Shown here in pieces: positions 33,268-44,259 of a DNA stretch of 64,000 bases (the first letter of the stretch is position 1; every line of letters starts with the position of its first letter). A model generated the notes under the pieces. The model was not told the DNA's origin. It did no database searches and worked only from the letters and a program-made list of their open reading frames with translations. Made by a program: the position numbers and the translations under genes. The stretch is from Fomes fomentarius (lineage: Eukaryota; Basidiomycota; Agaricomycetes; Polyporales; Polyporaceae), in contig JABYQN010000001.1 of assembly GCA_022606135.1 (NCBI GenBank), forward strand, positions 3,906,001 to 3,970,000. Reading direction: 5' to 3'.

Positions 33268-33600
33268 CCGGCCGGGGTTGAGGAAGGCCTCGACGTTGCA
33301 CTTGCGGAGGATGGCCGCAAAGTGCTTGCATGTTGTCGAGAGACTGGACAAGCAGCCGCGCATCTGTTCATGCATTGGTCAGCATTTTGAGTGCCAAGAG
33401 ACGAGCCATGCATATACCCAACCCACCTTGCAGATACCGACGAGCACATCCGACACAAGTCCGTTGAGAGACTCCGGCAAGTTATGCGCCTGTGCAATCA
33501 CAGAGTTGATGAGGTCGACCTTGGCGACAAGATGCTGGAAGAACAAGTAGCATCGTGTCCATGTCTGACTCGACGTAGACTTGGGGCAGGTAAGCCGCCA
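33268..33600 (-). pseudogene. Dynactin p150-Glued, exons upstream of the copia-2 insertion
   Basis: Two minus-strand exons. The upstream one (about 33,595-33,427) reads AYLPQVYVESDMDT, a one-base shift, then CYLFFQHLVAKVDLINSVIA and LPESLNGLVSDVLVGICK. After a GTGGGT..AACAG intron, exon 33,363-33,268 reads MRGCLSSLSTTCKHFAAI and NVEAFLNPGR. The CCGGC duplication is at its end. With element D and one duplication removed, the codons join in frame into IYAEIAPMEK at 26,817. No CAP-Gly domain or N-terminal coiled coil of p150 was found upstream, so only the C-terminal third is present. Confidence 0.75.
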
Positions 33601-34288
33601 AATCCAAGGCTAAGGCCACGACGGCTGGCGACAGCTCGAAGTCGTCCTCTGGTCCGTCAGAGCGGAAGGACGATGATGGTCATACGGGTGTGGAGCCGTA
33701 CCCGGAGCTGATGGTATACGATTAGGCGTTGGTCCTCGTCTGAACTGATGGTGGACATGTCTCGGACACAAGGGAGGGCGGATGTAATGCTCGTGAGTGC
33801 CTGCACGTGGGCGCGTAAAACTTCTTGGCAGACGTTAGTCAGCCTTCGTCAGCTATTTCCTTTTCTGTACTTTGCTTACTCTTATGTTCAATTTCCCCTC
33901 GGACGATTCCTACTTCCGTCTTGGCAATCGTCCTCACAGAATGTATATAAGGATCCTCTCCTGTATGTATGACCCCAGCGTTCTTGTACTTGCAATCGAC
34001 AGACCGTACAACTGTCTTTAGCGCTTGGACGCCCTTCTGTGCCGGCTCCGACTTTAGCCGAGTTGCCGCCGTCACAGAGAGTCTGGCATTTTGAACAGGA
34101 CCCGGGACGGGCCGGGGAAGTAGAGAGGATTGCCATTGCCGCAACCACACCATCGATAGAGATTTAGATCACGGTACACAGGGGTGACCAAGACGCAAGC
34201 ATACAACACTGGGAACTGGGGAGCTACAGTCGGATACATGGAGGCCACGCTCGTACTCAAACATACATTCCGGGTTGATAGCTACCCC
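33601..34288. other. Stretch with no supported gene
   Basis: Several short ORFs on both strands, none recognisable. It lies where the N-terminal part of dynactin would be expected, but I see no p150-like sequence. Confidence 0.4.
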
Positions 34289-34936
34289 TCAGATGAGTGA
34301 GCGACCACGACGACCGATGCTGCCCATGATCATCAGCCCAGGTACGTCAAATACACAACACGGCGACGTACTGTCTTCGACAGGGAAAGTGCGAAGGACT
34401 TGGTTCAGCATAGCCACGAGCTCGAGACAAAAGACCTCTGCTGCGATCTTCGCATCTTGCATGGTGCGAGTGAACTCCAACCACTCCAGAAGTGCGTTGA
34501 AGCGAACGTGGTAGCGGTAATACATGCCGTGGGGAAGAACGTGGATGAATGTGGCAATGTGCTCTTGCTGGGAGATAACACCGATGTAGGTTCGGGGCCG
34601 ATGAGACTCAGCAATGGCACATACCTCAAATATCTCCATCTGCAAAGCACTGTTGACGACATTTGAGGCGACTGATCCATTGCAAAGACGGACATAAGCG
34701 CCATTGTTGAAGGTAGCATTGCAGACTACTAGACCAACTGCGGCGGACTTCAGAGGATGACGATGTAAACATTTAGATAAATACACACCGACGCAGGGGC
34801 TTATCTGCGCCACAGTCGCGTGCGTGTCCACCCAACTTAAGTGCGGGGAGGTCGCACCTACACTGTGTGGATCCTGGGCCCACTTCACATGGGTGTTCTT
34901 GATCAGGGTACGAGGTACACTGTTAATGTGCACCAA
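34289..34936 (-). CDS. Unrecognised ORF (215 aa)
   Basis: Single open frame ending at 34,289, with a helical-looking part (HVRFNALLEWLEFTRTM, AAEVFCLELVAMLNQVL). No domain recognised, no clear splice pattern and no paralogue in the window. Could be a real small gene, a fragment or chance. Confidence 0.25.
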   Translation of the reverse strand: MVHINSVPRTLIKNTHVKWAQDPHSVGATSPHLSWVDTHATVAQISPCVGVYLSKCLHRHPLKSAAVGLVVCNATFNNGAYVRLCNGSVASNVVNSALQMEIFEVCAIAESHRPRTYIGVISQQEHIATFIHVLPHGMYYRYHVRFNALLEWLEFTRTMQDAKIAAEVFCLELVAMLNQVLRTFPVEDSTSPCCVFDVPGLMIMGSIGRRGRSLI

Positions 34937-35574
34937 CTGAGCAGGTTAAGCCGGAGCAATACGCAGAGACTTACATGTCTGGCGCGTCCATGTGTGGTGA
35001 AGACTCGGCAGAGAGGAAAATGTGTGAGCAGAGCAGGTCGACATGGGAGCTTGGAATATACTCACCCAGACTGGAGCAGACACAAAGGTGTTTCAAGTTT
35101 TGTGCTGCGGATCCCTTCACTAGGAGCTTTGTAGTGAAAGAGATCAGCTGTGCAGCCACATGAAAGGCGTGAGCATCGAGTTCGGAGTTCGGAGTTGCAC
35201 GGGTTGACGGAGGGCAGTTCCAGTAGTAGACGCCCTAGAGTCAGTGCATGCTTACGGAACGGCTGCCCATACGTCATTATACATAATGTAGATGCGGACG
35301 TTGGCGAGCGTGAGTGGTAGCCGTCCACAGACCTCCGCTTCCCTGCCGCATCATCGTGACCCACGCGCACAACACGCACCCGCTCCACAGGACTCACAAC
35401 CCAACCGGCCCTCTCAAGCTTCCTCTGCCGCCATAGGAAGAGATCGACCGTGTTATACATACTTGCGCCATCTCACCTCCGTGCAGATAGACCAAGAGAG
35501 GGCTCACGGACAAAACCAGAAATCAGGTTAGCTTCTTGTCGCCTGCGTTTGGCATAGAAATGTTCATCGGAGTG

Positions 35575-36963
35575 CAGGAGCGCGAGATTCAACTGCTTAA
35601 CAGTACATGAGTTGCGAAGGCAGTCAGAGGAGCATCAACGTCGTGGCCATGAATTAAAAGAGCAAATCGAGAGTGAGGATCGCGCGGAACGTCTAGAAGA
35701 GACTCTCAAGAATACACAAGATCACGCTGATGAGCTTGAGTATCAATTGTTGAAGCTCCGCCAGGTGAGACATCCGGGATTCATGATTTCAGAATACCGA
35801 ATGATCTATTTTGGCAGGCACACGAGCAACTCCAGGTCGAACAGGTTCGCCTCACTGGCGAACTGCATCAGAAGACCGCAGCTGAGGCCGACTGGCAGGC
35901 CCGGCATGCAGAGGTGGAGGAAAAACACTTGACAATCCAAGAGGAGCTTTCGTCTGTCATCTCTGCTCGGGACAGTCTATTGGGCAAACGCACCGTTCTC
36001 CAGACGAAGATTGAACGTGAGAAGAACACAATTTCCGAGCTGCAGCAGAAGCTGGCCTCCTTCGTATCGGATCTCACTGGGAACACACGACAGCTTGAAC
36101 AAGTGCAAGCTGAGCTGAAGGCGGCCAGTGCCTGTGCTGACGGCGTGGAGAAGATGCAGAAGGAGCTCCAGGCGGAGGGTATCGGACTGATGCGTTCGCT
36201 TGACGTCCCAAGATCGTCCAGCTTACTGGTGAGAAACTGCTGTTCAGTGCAAAGAGCAGTCACGGAGCGCGACAGCGTCATCGCACAACTCGAAACGAGC
36301 CTCGAGGAGCGGCGGGAAGAGAAGACGGCGATCAAGCGGGAGCGGGACAATTGGAAGGCCGCCCTGGACAATGAACGTGCGGCGCTTCAAACGGATTCAA
36401 CGGAGCTCCAGCAAGCATACTCCGAGCTGCAAGTCAAACTCACTGACACGCGGAAGAGCACCATGGACTTCGAGGACAACTTGGTTAAGACACATCTCGT
36501 CGCAAATCCAAATGTTGACGAGATCCGCCGACTCACGGACAGCCTGAACACTCAATCAGCCCCAGTCCCAGTCGCTCGACCGGGAGATGCTCAGTGCATT
36601 CAAACAGCAGCATGCGCTCGAGCTCTCCGCAGCGAATTCCAAGGTCCGCGCACTTGAAACGTCCGTGTTCAACACTGAGGCGCAAGTGCACGCGTTGCAG
36701 CGGCAGGTCTCCGTGCTCGAAAATGAGCTCCGCTCTCCAGCCGCTCGCCCGTCCTCGCTACACCACTAGCCGCCGTCGTCCTTGCCTCGCCACACGGCCA
36801 GCCGGGCAGTGGACACGTACGAGCCCGTGGGGAGGTCAAGCAGCTGTACAACCGCGAGGTGCATGCGTACAAGCCCGAGGGATGCGACACCGCCGAGGCA
36901 TTTGAGGAGAAGTATGGCCAGAAGTGGGAGGTCGACAAGGTCACTCGCGATTGTCTTGTCAAG
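35575..36963 (+). pseudogene. Coiled-coil protein gene, cut by a solo LTR
   Basis: Long heptad-rich helices: LRRQSEEHQRRGHELKEQIE, a GTGAGA intron from 35,764, then AHEQLQVEQVRLTGELHQKT and ERDSVIAQLETSLEERREEK. The frame shifts by one base near 36,555 and resumes as SQSLDREMLSAFKQQHALEL. The last exon, VKQLYNREVHAYKPEG to KVTRDCLVK, ends at a GTGCGT donor at 36,964. The copia-1 LTR begins at 37,001 inside that intron, and no later exon is seen beyond it. Coiled coils alone do not identify the protein. It is not the missing dynactin half, being on the other strand and without CAP-Gly. Confidence 0.5.
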
Positions 36964-37000
36964 GTGCGTCTTTGTGTACGTGCTTCATCGACCTGCGCTC

Positions 37001-37454
37001 TGTTGGACCTCATGGGTCTTGTGCCCTAGCCAAGTCCATGGTTTGTTTTCATTCAGCCTTCCACACATTCCCTAATTCCTTCACTGCACCATTATCCTCG
37101 CCGATTTTTCCCTCCTTCCCTATTCGACCTGTGGCTGTGCAAATATTCACACAGGGTCGCGACGGGCGCCCCGCGCCTCGGTTAAGAGCGCTAGCCCGTG
37201 CATTGACTCCTGCGCCCTCCATGAATTTTTCTTTGAGCGCTTTTGTATGTTTTGTTGATTCCCATGTTTGGAAGTACTGTACAGTTCATTCCCATGCGCT
37301 CCTGCGCCGTAGACAGTCGCTGTGTCGAGCTCTGGTGTCTCTTAGACTTCACAGAGCTCGACATAGATGGGTAGTATTATTTCTGCAATATATAAGACTT
37401 CACAGAGCTCGACATAGGCCATTGTGATTGCTCTGAGGCACACTGCAGTCAACA
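37001..37454 (+). repeat. Copia-1 solo LTR, long form
   Basis: 454 bp, TGTTGGACCTC...GCAGTCAACA, with no internal sequence on either side. Flanks CGCTC and CCTTG do not match, so no target duplication. Confidence 0.9.
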
Positions 37455-37689
37455 CCTTGCACCTTGTCAACCAACCTCTTCCACACCCGTCAACCTCTTC
37501 CACACCCTGTCCGGAGCGCTTTTGCAGCCACCTATGCCTATCACGTTCCAGCCGCACACACCCGCTGCGCTGCGCAATGGAGAGACATACGCAGCGTCTC
37601 GACGCAACAAGCTGCCGCAGATCGTCCCGCATGAGCTCACCCCCATGCCGTCTATCGCGTGCATGCCTGCCTCGCCAGGCTTGCACTTG

Positions 37690-37800
37690 CACTTATTGAC
37701 AAGCTTGGAGCACTTCTTCCAGGTGTTCTAGGAGCGCGGCTTATCCTTCCACTTGACAAGGTACTGAAGTGCGCGGCGCACCACCTTCGAGTCTCCGGAA
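37690..37800 (-). pseudogene. Possible chromodomain remnant
   Basis: Minus-strand reading VVRRALQYLVKWKDKPRS, an in-frame TAG, then NTWKK resembles the core of a chromodomain (YLVKWKG..., then SENTWE). It may come from a chromovirus integrase tail or an HP1-like gene. Only about 35 residues are visible. Confidence 0.35.
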
Positions 37801-37963
37801 GCTTGTATGTGACATCAGGCACAGTAGTCTCCATGTTAGACCGATTTGGGAATGTCAATTGATTGGCAGAGCAGCGCGTCGGTGTGGGACCAATCCTATG
37901 CAACTGAACCGCTGTGCGCAGGCCGTCGACAATGGCGACTGATGATATCGAATACATTAACTA

Positions 37964-38293
37964 TCATACTTCAAGTGTAAACCATACGCATTCAGGACAC
38001 TCGACAGCATTGTGAAACTGTTCAGACTCCGAGGCAGAGCTGGGAGAGGAGGGTACATCACTGACCCAGTCATCATCCCAATCCTCGTCCTTGTCCGGGA
38101 CTTCACTCTCCACAGACTCGACCACAGTTGCATCACTATTCCCAACACTGCCTTCGGCGCTCTCAGTCCAGACCAGGGACATGTCCTGTGGGTCAACGTT
38201 TCCAGGAGTACTGTATGTCCGTCGCACAGGCGGTGGAACTTGTCCGCATGAGATGGCTTTGAAAATGCGAGGTGAACACCAGCATTCCTGCAC
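37964..38293 (-). CDS. Acidic ORF, unrecognised
   Basis: Frame with an acidic Ser-rich region (DKDEDWDDDWVSDVPSS) that looks like natural low-complexity protein and could be a last exon. Upstream exons were not resolved. The flanking DNA to 39,194 has only short ORFs. Confidence 0.25.
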   Translation of the reverse strand: MQECWCSPRIFKAISCGQVPPPVRRTYSTPGNVDPQDMSLVWTESAEGSVGNSDATVVESVESEVPDKDEDWDDDWVSDVPSSPSSASESEQFHNAVECPECVWFTLEV

Positions 38294-39194
38294 GAGAACG
38301 TCACTGCGGTCAGAGACTGTTGAAGGGCGGCATCAGTCCTAGAAACAGGGGAACAGCAGCAAAGGCTCACCAAGCGTTGGTAATTACCGCAGATGCCAAG
38401 TCGGTTCAAGTCGAGGAGGAAGATGTCATCGGGACTGTCGCCAACGATGCATAGATATACTGCAGAATAGTGAGGGAGAGCCTACAGGCCGGACACAAGA
38501 ACGAAACTGACCTGATCGGTCAGTGGGTTCAGCAACGGCGGACAAATGTGCTGCCTTGCGTGCTGAGTGAGTGGTCACGGATGGTCCCCAAATGAAGAGA
38601 TCCACGCTGTGGATATCAAGTCTAGCAGATTGTCAGTATCTTGGCTGCGGGTCCTCCTCACAGTAAGTTCCACAACATGAATATGAAGCAGATGGATAGA
38701 GGTGGTGGATTGGGGGGAGAATTGGGTTCGCAGATGTACTTCTACGCTGATATCAGGAGGTACAAATGTCCGCACCAATGATCTTTATGTTGCATGCGTG
38801 GATGCTGGTGTCTATGGATTGGAATAGACTTCAAGCAAACGCCATATGACAATGCCATGATGTTTGCAGGAGACGCCACCAAGGCCTTTGGCTGTAGCAG
38901 AGAGTTAGACTAAGAATGAATGAATAAGCCGTTTCGGTTGGTGGCCATATTCTGTTAGGTAGAGGACTCGGAGGACTGTCGACTTGCGAATTCAAGAAGA
39001 GTGCACATGGTAGGAAGCGCCCGCATGCTATGCGCATGCGTATGTGTGCGGGGCGCCGGCAACTGTTAACCTGCGGTAACACCTTCTCCCTTTTTGTCAT
39101 GCTATGTCCTCTGCCGTGTCTTCTGTTGATTATGCCTTCATAAGGCTTGGAGTTCGCGCTCAAACTTCATCAAGCAGCCGCCGCACACCCTAAC

Positions 39195-40049
39195 ATGCCA
39201 TTGTCAGTGCTAGAACTTGGTTCTCCAACTAAACTTTCGAGTCCCCACTGACGTTTTGCATAACACTGGACAGCACCCTTCGGATTGTCTATGCGTCGGA
39301 CACTGCCAAGGCCATCATCGCACGAGGAGGCCAAGGCAACCAGGTCTCTGAGCAGCAGATCGCCGTCCGTGTGGTCATTGGAGAGATTTCGCCGGAAATA
39401 TGTATGTTCTTGTGCTACAATGCCCTCAGCCACGCTCATATACGTATATACAGATGGCCTACTGGTCCGTAGCCATGGCAGAAGCGCATTGCTAGGCCCT
39501 GTGCCACTTTTTCCAACAGTCATCGACGAACACTTCTGGTATGGTGTTGAAGAAGTAGGTTTTGTCGCGTTCACTTGCGCTTCAACAATGCTGACCTGTC
39601 CATTCTGCAAGCCCAACCGCATAGTCCGACTTGCTGTCTATGGATGTGATCAGTCCCCGGACAACACGTCGCCCGCCCGACATGCCATTCGCTTCGATGA
39701 TCTCTTAGATCTGGACGATTTCGTTCACTACATCTCACAGGCAAAGGCGCGAGTATATGTGCGACGTTTGCGCCTGGAGCAGCGACTTGCTGAACTTCAT
39801 GCCCTACAAATCATGTATATTGGTGTTTTGAGCAGTCCTCTCGAAGAGGGTACAGAGGACAGATCGGTGCGAAAGCCCAGCATAAGCGAAGATGGTAAGT
39901 GCCAGGCATATATACAAGTTTCCCAGGAAGTGTCTGACTATTTATGCTATACAGACATCAGCGACGAAGTCTTTGCTACTCCATCTCCCATAGAAGACAT
40001 GATGACTGCAGATGTGGGTGTCGGTCCTGAGCCCGAGCTTGAGCAGTGA
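39195..40049 (+). CDS. Unrecognised four-exon gene (223 aa)
   Basis: Exons 39,195-39,202, 39,274-39,401, 39,454-39,894 and 39,955-40,049 join in phase (672 nt). Start MPFTLRIVYASDTAKAII: the 8-nt first exon is supported by a GTCAGT donor, a CACTGAC branch-like site and the CAG acceptor. Middle: GPVPLFPTVIDEHFWYGVEE and a CPFCKPN motif that could bind metal. A helical stretch follows (AKARVYVRRLRLEQRLAELH), then an acidic tail ending ...GPEPELEQ. I do not recognise the family. The frame is clean, so the gene is probably real. It is followed 242 bp later by another gene on the same strand. Confidence 0.6.
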
Positions 40050-40290
40050 ATTGTAATGATAATGCATTGTGTACTATGAGATGTCACCCACCCGTATTTG
40101 GCGTTTGTCTGCAACTCATTCCCCAGCTTGCTATCTACTCACTTGTACGTTACACGCCTTTCTACACTTTGTCTAGCCGGTTAGCAGTGTTACACCATTG
40201 GATAGAATCCTCGTTGGACAGTAATATCCTTTTGGAAGTCTGCATAAGTATGTCGGACTCGTCAAACAGATATTCTTGGACCCATTCAAT

Positions 40291-41531
40291 ATGGAGCATA
40301 CTCAGACCAACCAGGTGAGTGGTGGGCTTCATACTCGTGGCTTGTCTCATCTCATCATCTACCAGCCTGTGCAGCCCGACACGACCTCTGGCAACAGGGC
40401 TTTACTTGGTGTCTTCGCTCATCATGTTGGAGATGTCCTCCTTCACGCCTTCATTCTCATGAAGAGACCACTCTGCGTTGTCTTAGCATTCTTCATGACA
40501 TCTGCTCTCGTCTCCTGGCTTTTCCACGCCTCTCAGGAGAGCGCTCTTTCAGCAAGACTCTGCGAATATCCTATTGTATCTCTCCTCCCTCCTTGTACCA
40601 CCGCCGGCTCTACGCCTGCCCTCGACCACAGCTCCCCCACAATCCGTGCCGATTTTGCTGGTCTGGCTGAAATTCAGCACCGTGCACTTGACCAGTTGAC
40701 GGCAAGGGCTGGTATTGGCGCGGACATAGCGCTGAACATCAAGCACTCAGAGCTCGCCATTCGCGACTTGATCATCATGATTCAGTCGAGCAACCTCACA
40801 ACGAAGGACATCTTGGCCGCCATGATGATGGATTTTGTCTCCGAGGCTCGACGAACCTCTCGGGCTTTGCAAGTGTTGTCGACGAAGATTCATGGGACTA
40901 TGGATAGGTCAGTTTGTGCTAGGAAGCATTGGTGGAGTGCTCCTGATGCGACATTTGTAGCATCTCTGCTTTCAATATGCACGCCTATCAAGCCATCGAA
41001 ACAGGGAAAGCCGCTGGGTGGCCATCCTCACACCCGGATGCAACCATACTACGCATGTTTCAGACTTCGCTAGCCTGGTTCACTTCCTCTATCTCAGCCA
41101 TCATCGTCGAAGCAAGTGCCGCAACCTCAAATCTGGATCGTCTTGAAGAGTGCCTTGCAATGGCACATGCTCTCTGTCTGAGGGAACAGTTCGAGACCAC
41201 GCTGGCCCTTGACGATCTGCTCTGGGAACTGTGGACCAAGCTGGGCGGTAACAGGAGCAAGGTACGCGACCTGAAAAACCGTGCATCAGTCTTGAAGAAC
41301 ATACAAAAATACCGAAGCATCGCCATTGCGTATGTTGCCGGCACAATGCAGACTTTGTCTGCCATTGATGTCGAGTTATCCGAGCTTCGAGATCGCCTCA
41401 GCGCACCGGCTCTTGAGGCAAACCACATTCCCCTTGAAGTTCAATTGGCGAGCATTGAGAGCAGTGTTCATCGTCTGAAGGAGGGTCAGTATGGTGGCGC
41501 CGGCAGGCAGGCTTTGGGTATCAGAGACTAG
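40291..41531 (+). CDS. Unrecognised membrane-anchored helical protein (378 aa)
   Basis: Exons 40,291-40,314, 40,366-40,907 and 40,961-41,531 join in phase. The ATG at 40,291 gives MEHTQTNQ; an upstream in-frame TTG is not a likely start. One hydrophobic segment (PLCVVLAFFMTSALVSWLF) near residues 40-60. The rest is helical: DFVSEARRTSRALQVLSTKI, LDRLEECLAMAHALCLREQF, YVAGTMQTLSAIDVELSELR. No domain recognised. A single transmembrane segment plus a long helical part would fit an organelle or nuclear-envelope protein, but that is a guess. It converges with the WD40 gene. Confidence 0.6.
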
Positions 41532-41667
41532 AACGATACTGTATTGTGCTATGTTCAAAAGATAACTGTGTACTAGGTGACACGTGTCTGTTATTACCAA
41601 AAGTGTGCTGCCACCGCCATCGCGGTGACTATGCCGGTAGCAGCAAGCATATACTGTCACATAAGCG

Positions 41668-42962
41668 TCAGGTGTAGTAGCGTGTCAGCAATGCAACAGA
41701 CTCACGCTGCAGAGGGTGCAAAACGACCTTCCATGACGCGGTCTCACTGCACTTGCTGCGTCGCCTAGAATAACGATTCAGCAAAGTCCAGTCCCAGAAG
41801 TATGCAGATGTACGGGCCTTCCACACCAACACCACGGAAGTCCCATCCTCATTGCTTGCCCCTGTGGCGATCAAAAACTGATCGAGATCTGCATTGTAGT
41901 GCGCCTGTCCACCAACATCAGTAGGACATATATGAGCGGAGGTGATCCAAGTATACCACGATTGCTAGAACCATATTGTATGCTAACAATGCCTATTAGA
42001 TTCGATGTCCGGACTGTCTATGCTGTAGTTGGTACTCACAGCCAGAAGAAAATGTCTGGTGCACCATATGATTGTGGACATTCCACAAGGTGGCTTTCCC
42101 GGCCAAACCTCCCCCAACATCACATGTCCTCCATGCACGAGTAAGACAGGAATTGTGCGCGAATTGCTGGATTGATCTTGAAATGAAGCGATGCAATCAC
42201 CCGTAACCAGATCGTACAGATCAAAACCAAAGCCCATAATGGACAGGGCAATTAGGGAGCCGTTTGGCGATATGCTAGATCCCCCACTGCACAACCTGCG
42301 TCACCCTACGTCCGACAAGAACCTAGGTCTGTGATACTCACATTTGTGATAGCGGTATATTTTGAATTCGGCTCCAGTCATTGGAGTTATATATGCTACC
42401 AGAGGTCAGACAGGTCAATGAGGGTGAAGACGTGAATTCTTACATGATACCGTGGTGCATGTAAGAGATAATAACTACTGCTGCATGAGCTCTGATCTTT
42501 GTCCAATGGGATACCTACGACAATTTTTTCTGCCTCGGTGTTCTTTGAGTCAGTGTGAGGCAGTTTCGCAACTTCCTGCCATTCGTCTGTAACACCTAGA
42601 TCCAACCGCTCCGCGAGCCGCATAGTAGGGTATCTGTGCAACCTGGAAGCCACTCTACACATAGAAAGGAAGCATTGCTGTTGGCATAAGTGTGCAGCAT
42701 TTTGTTGTCCGCGACACGCCAGATATAGACCTTAGGGTCCTGTATCCCTGCAGTGGCAATATATGTTCCGTCAGGACTGAATGCCAAAGCTGATACTCCT
42801 CCGAGCAGGCCGCGCTGCAGTCGGCCACTCTCTGCGTATCTCAGAGACATGATGTTCTGGTCGAGTCAGAGTGGATGTGCAACGCAAAGTGGTGTCAATG
42901 CTTACCAGGCGGTAAGTTTCAAGCAACAAAGGAACATTGGCGGTTTCGGTCCGACCACGCAT
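41668..42962 (-). pseudogene. WD40-repeat protein gene, frame broken in places
   Basis: Start ATG 42,962 (MRGRTETANVPLLLETYRL), exon 1 to 42,906, exon 2 from 42,856. Clear WD40 units: GVSALAFSPDGTYIATAGIQ then PKVYIWRV; ISPNGSLIALSIMGFGFDLY then GDCIASFQD; and GKATLWNV. After SRSGW (about 42,600) a TAG appears and the sequence continues one base off as VTDEWQEVAKLPH. A second shift of one base sits at a C run (42,111-42,115 on +), between HVMLG and GLAGKATLW. The final exon includes FLIATGASNEDGTSVVLVWK. Beta-propeller proteins are scaffolds and no specific role can be given. The shifts may be decay or homopolymer errors. Its start codon is only 85 bp from that of the divergent SUN gene. Confidence 0.6.
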
Positions 42963-43047
42963 AGCTGTGGTGGGCAGGAGCTCTTTCGGGTGTCTATACT
43001 TCCAACATCTTCCTCTCACGTCTCGACTACCTTCGCGCTCATCAAGC

Positions 43048-44110
43048 ATGCAGTACCCCGCCGACCGCTTCACTGACTGTTTCGTATATGAGACAGAAGC
43101 CCAGGAAAAGGAAAATAAAGGTATGCAAGCACCCCCATTCGACTGCATCTCATACTGATTCCGCCACATTCACACCCACAGTCAATCATCCCCAGTCCGT
43201 ACCGAACGGGACTCATCAGGTACCTATCACGGCCAAATCTGGGCGGAGGCCGGTTGTGTTTGTCAGGGCGCGAACCAACCGAGGCTGCTTGGTCGGTCGG
43301 GTGGCACAGTGCCTGGGCACCTTCATTGTAGCGGCGATGTGTGTCGGCATCATACTACTTGGATTTGGCGCGGTGCCAAAGGACACAGTGCACGACGAGG
43401 ACCAGGACATCGCATCCAGCATACCGACCGTTGCTTCTATATCTCCTCCTTCTCACTTCACGCTAGGACCGGAGGCAGAGAGTTATGTCTGTCAGCTTGC
43501 TCTCAACACACTGCGCGACCCAGTCGGCCGCCGCGACTTCGCGCTACAAGCCGCAGGTGCCAAGGTACTGTCTTACCTCACTTCATCCCCCCCTGTTTCC
43601 TACAAACACTTGCATGGTGGAGCTATGGCCCGTGCGGGACCCAATGCAGCCTTACGGGATGACCTTCGGCTGGGAGAGTGTTGGCGTATTGCAGGCGCTT
43701 CTGCACAGCTCAGTGTCGGAATTCCTGAACTCATCCATGTAATCCATGTGATGATCGACCATATCCCCATCGAGCTTGCCTCTGACATTGGCGAGGCTCC
43801 ACGCAAGATGTTCCTGTGGGGTGTCATCAACGCTCTATACTGTGACTGGACTGAAGATGGACCAGCTCTCCACCCCCCCGGGTTGGGCCGCATCGGGCCA
43901 CCCATGTCAAGAAACCATCTGTATGTGCTCCTTGCAACATTTGAATACGATATCAACGCCCCGTTCTATGTCCAAACCTTTCAAGTCGACCCATCAGTCT
44001 CATCAAAATTCTACTTCGGGATGTTCGTGTTGGAGATAGTGGATAATTGGGGGGGAGAATCTACTTGTTTGTATCGGTTGCGTATTCACGGCAGTAAGGC
44101 TCTCATGTAG
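43048..44110 (+). CDS. SUN-domain protein (333 aa)
   Basis: Exons 43,048-43,120 and 43,182-44,110 (1,002 nt, in phase). The first ATG gives MQYPADRFTDC. One transmembrane segment (QCLGTFIVAAMCVGIILLGF) near residues 66-88. After an acidic linker comes a C-terminal SUN domain, about 155-330: DFALQAAGAKVLSYLTS, LGECWRIAGASAQLSVGI, IDHIPIELASDIGEAPRKM, then the ending NWGGESTCLYRLRIHGSKA typical of SUN domains. Family knowledge: SUN proteins sit in the inner nuclear membrane or ER and bridge to KASH partners. No long coiled coil is seen between membrane segment and SUN domain, so it resembles the short SUN-like proteins of basidiomycetes. It shares an 84-bp divergent promoter with the WD40 gene. 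Confidence 0.8.
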
Positions 44111-44259
44111 TGTACTTGTGTTGCAGTCGGTGCATCAAATCGGAGTTGGCTCTGTGGCGTGAGCATCGAGTGTAATGAAAGCTTTTGTCCAAAGAGCAAG
44201 GTCAGTATCACCGTATGGGTGCTCCCCAAGCCTCAATCAGTTTACCACAACTCTCCATT

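Noticed and set aside
40276..40290. Upstream start for the membrane-anchored gene
   Set aside because: The first codon is TTG; the ATG at 40,291 fits the GTGAGT-bounded first exon.
43088..43181. Uninterrupted SUN ORF starting MRQKPRKRK
   Set aside because: A GTATGC..ACAG intron joined to the upstream frame from ATG 43,048 gives a clean in-phase gene, so the unspliced reading is less likely.
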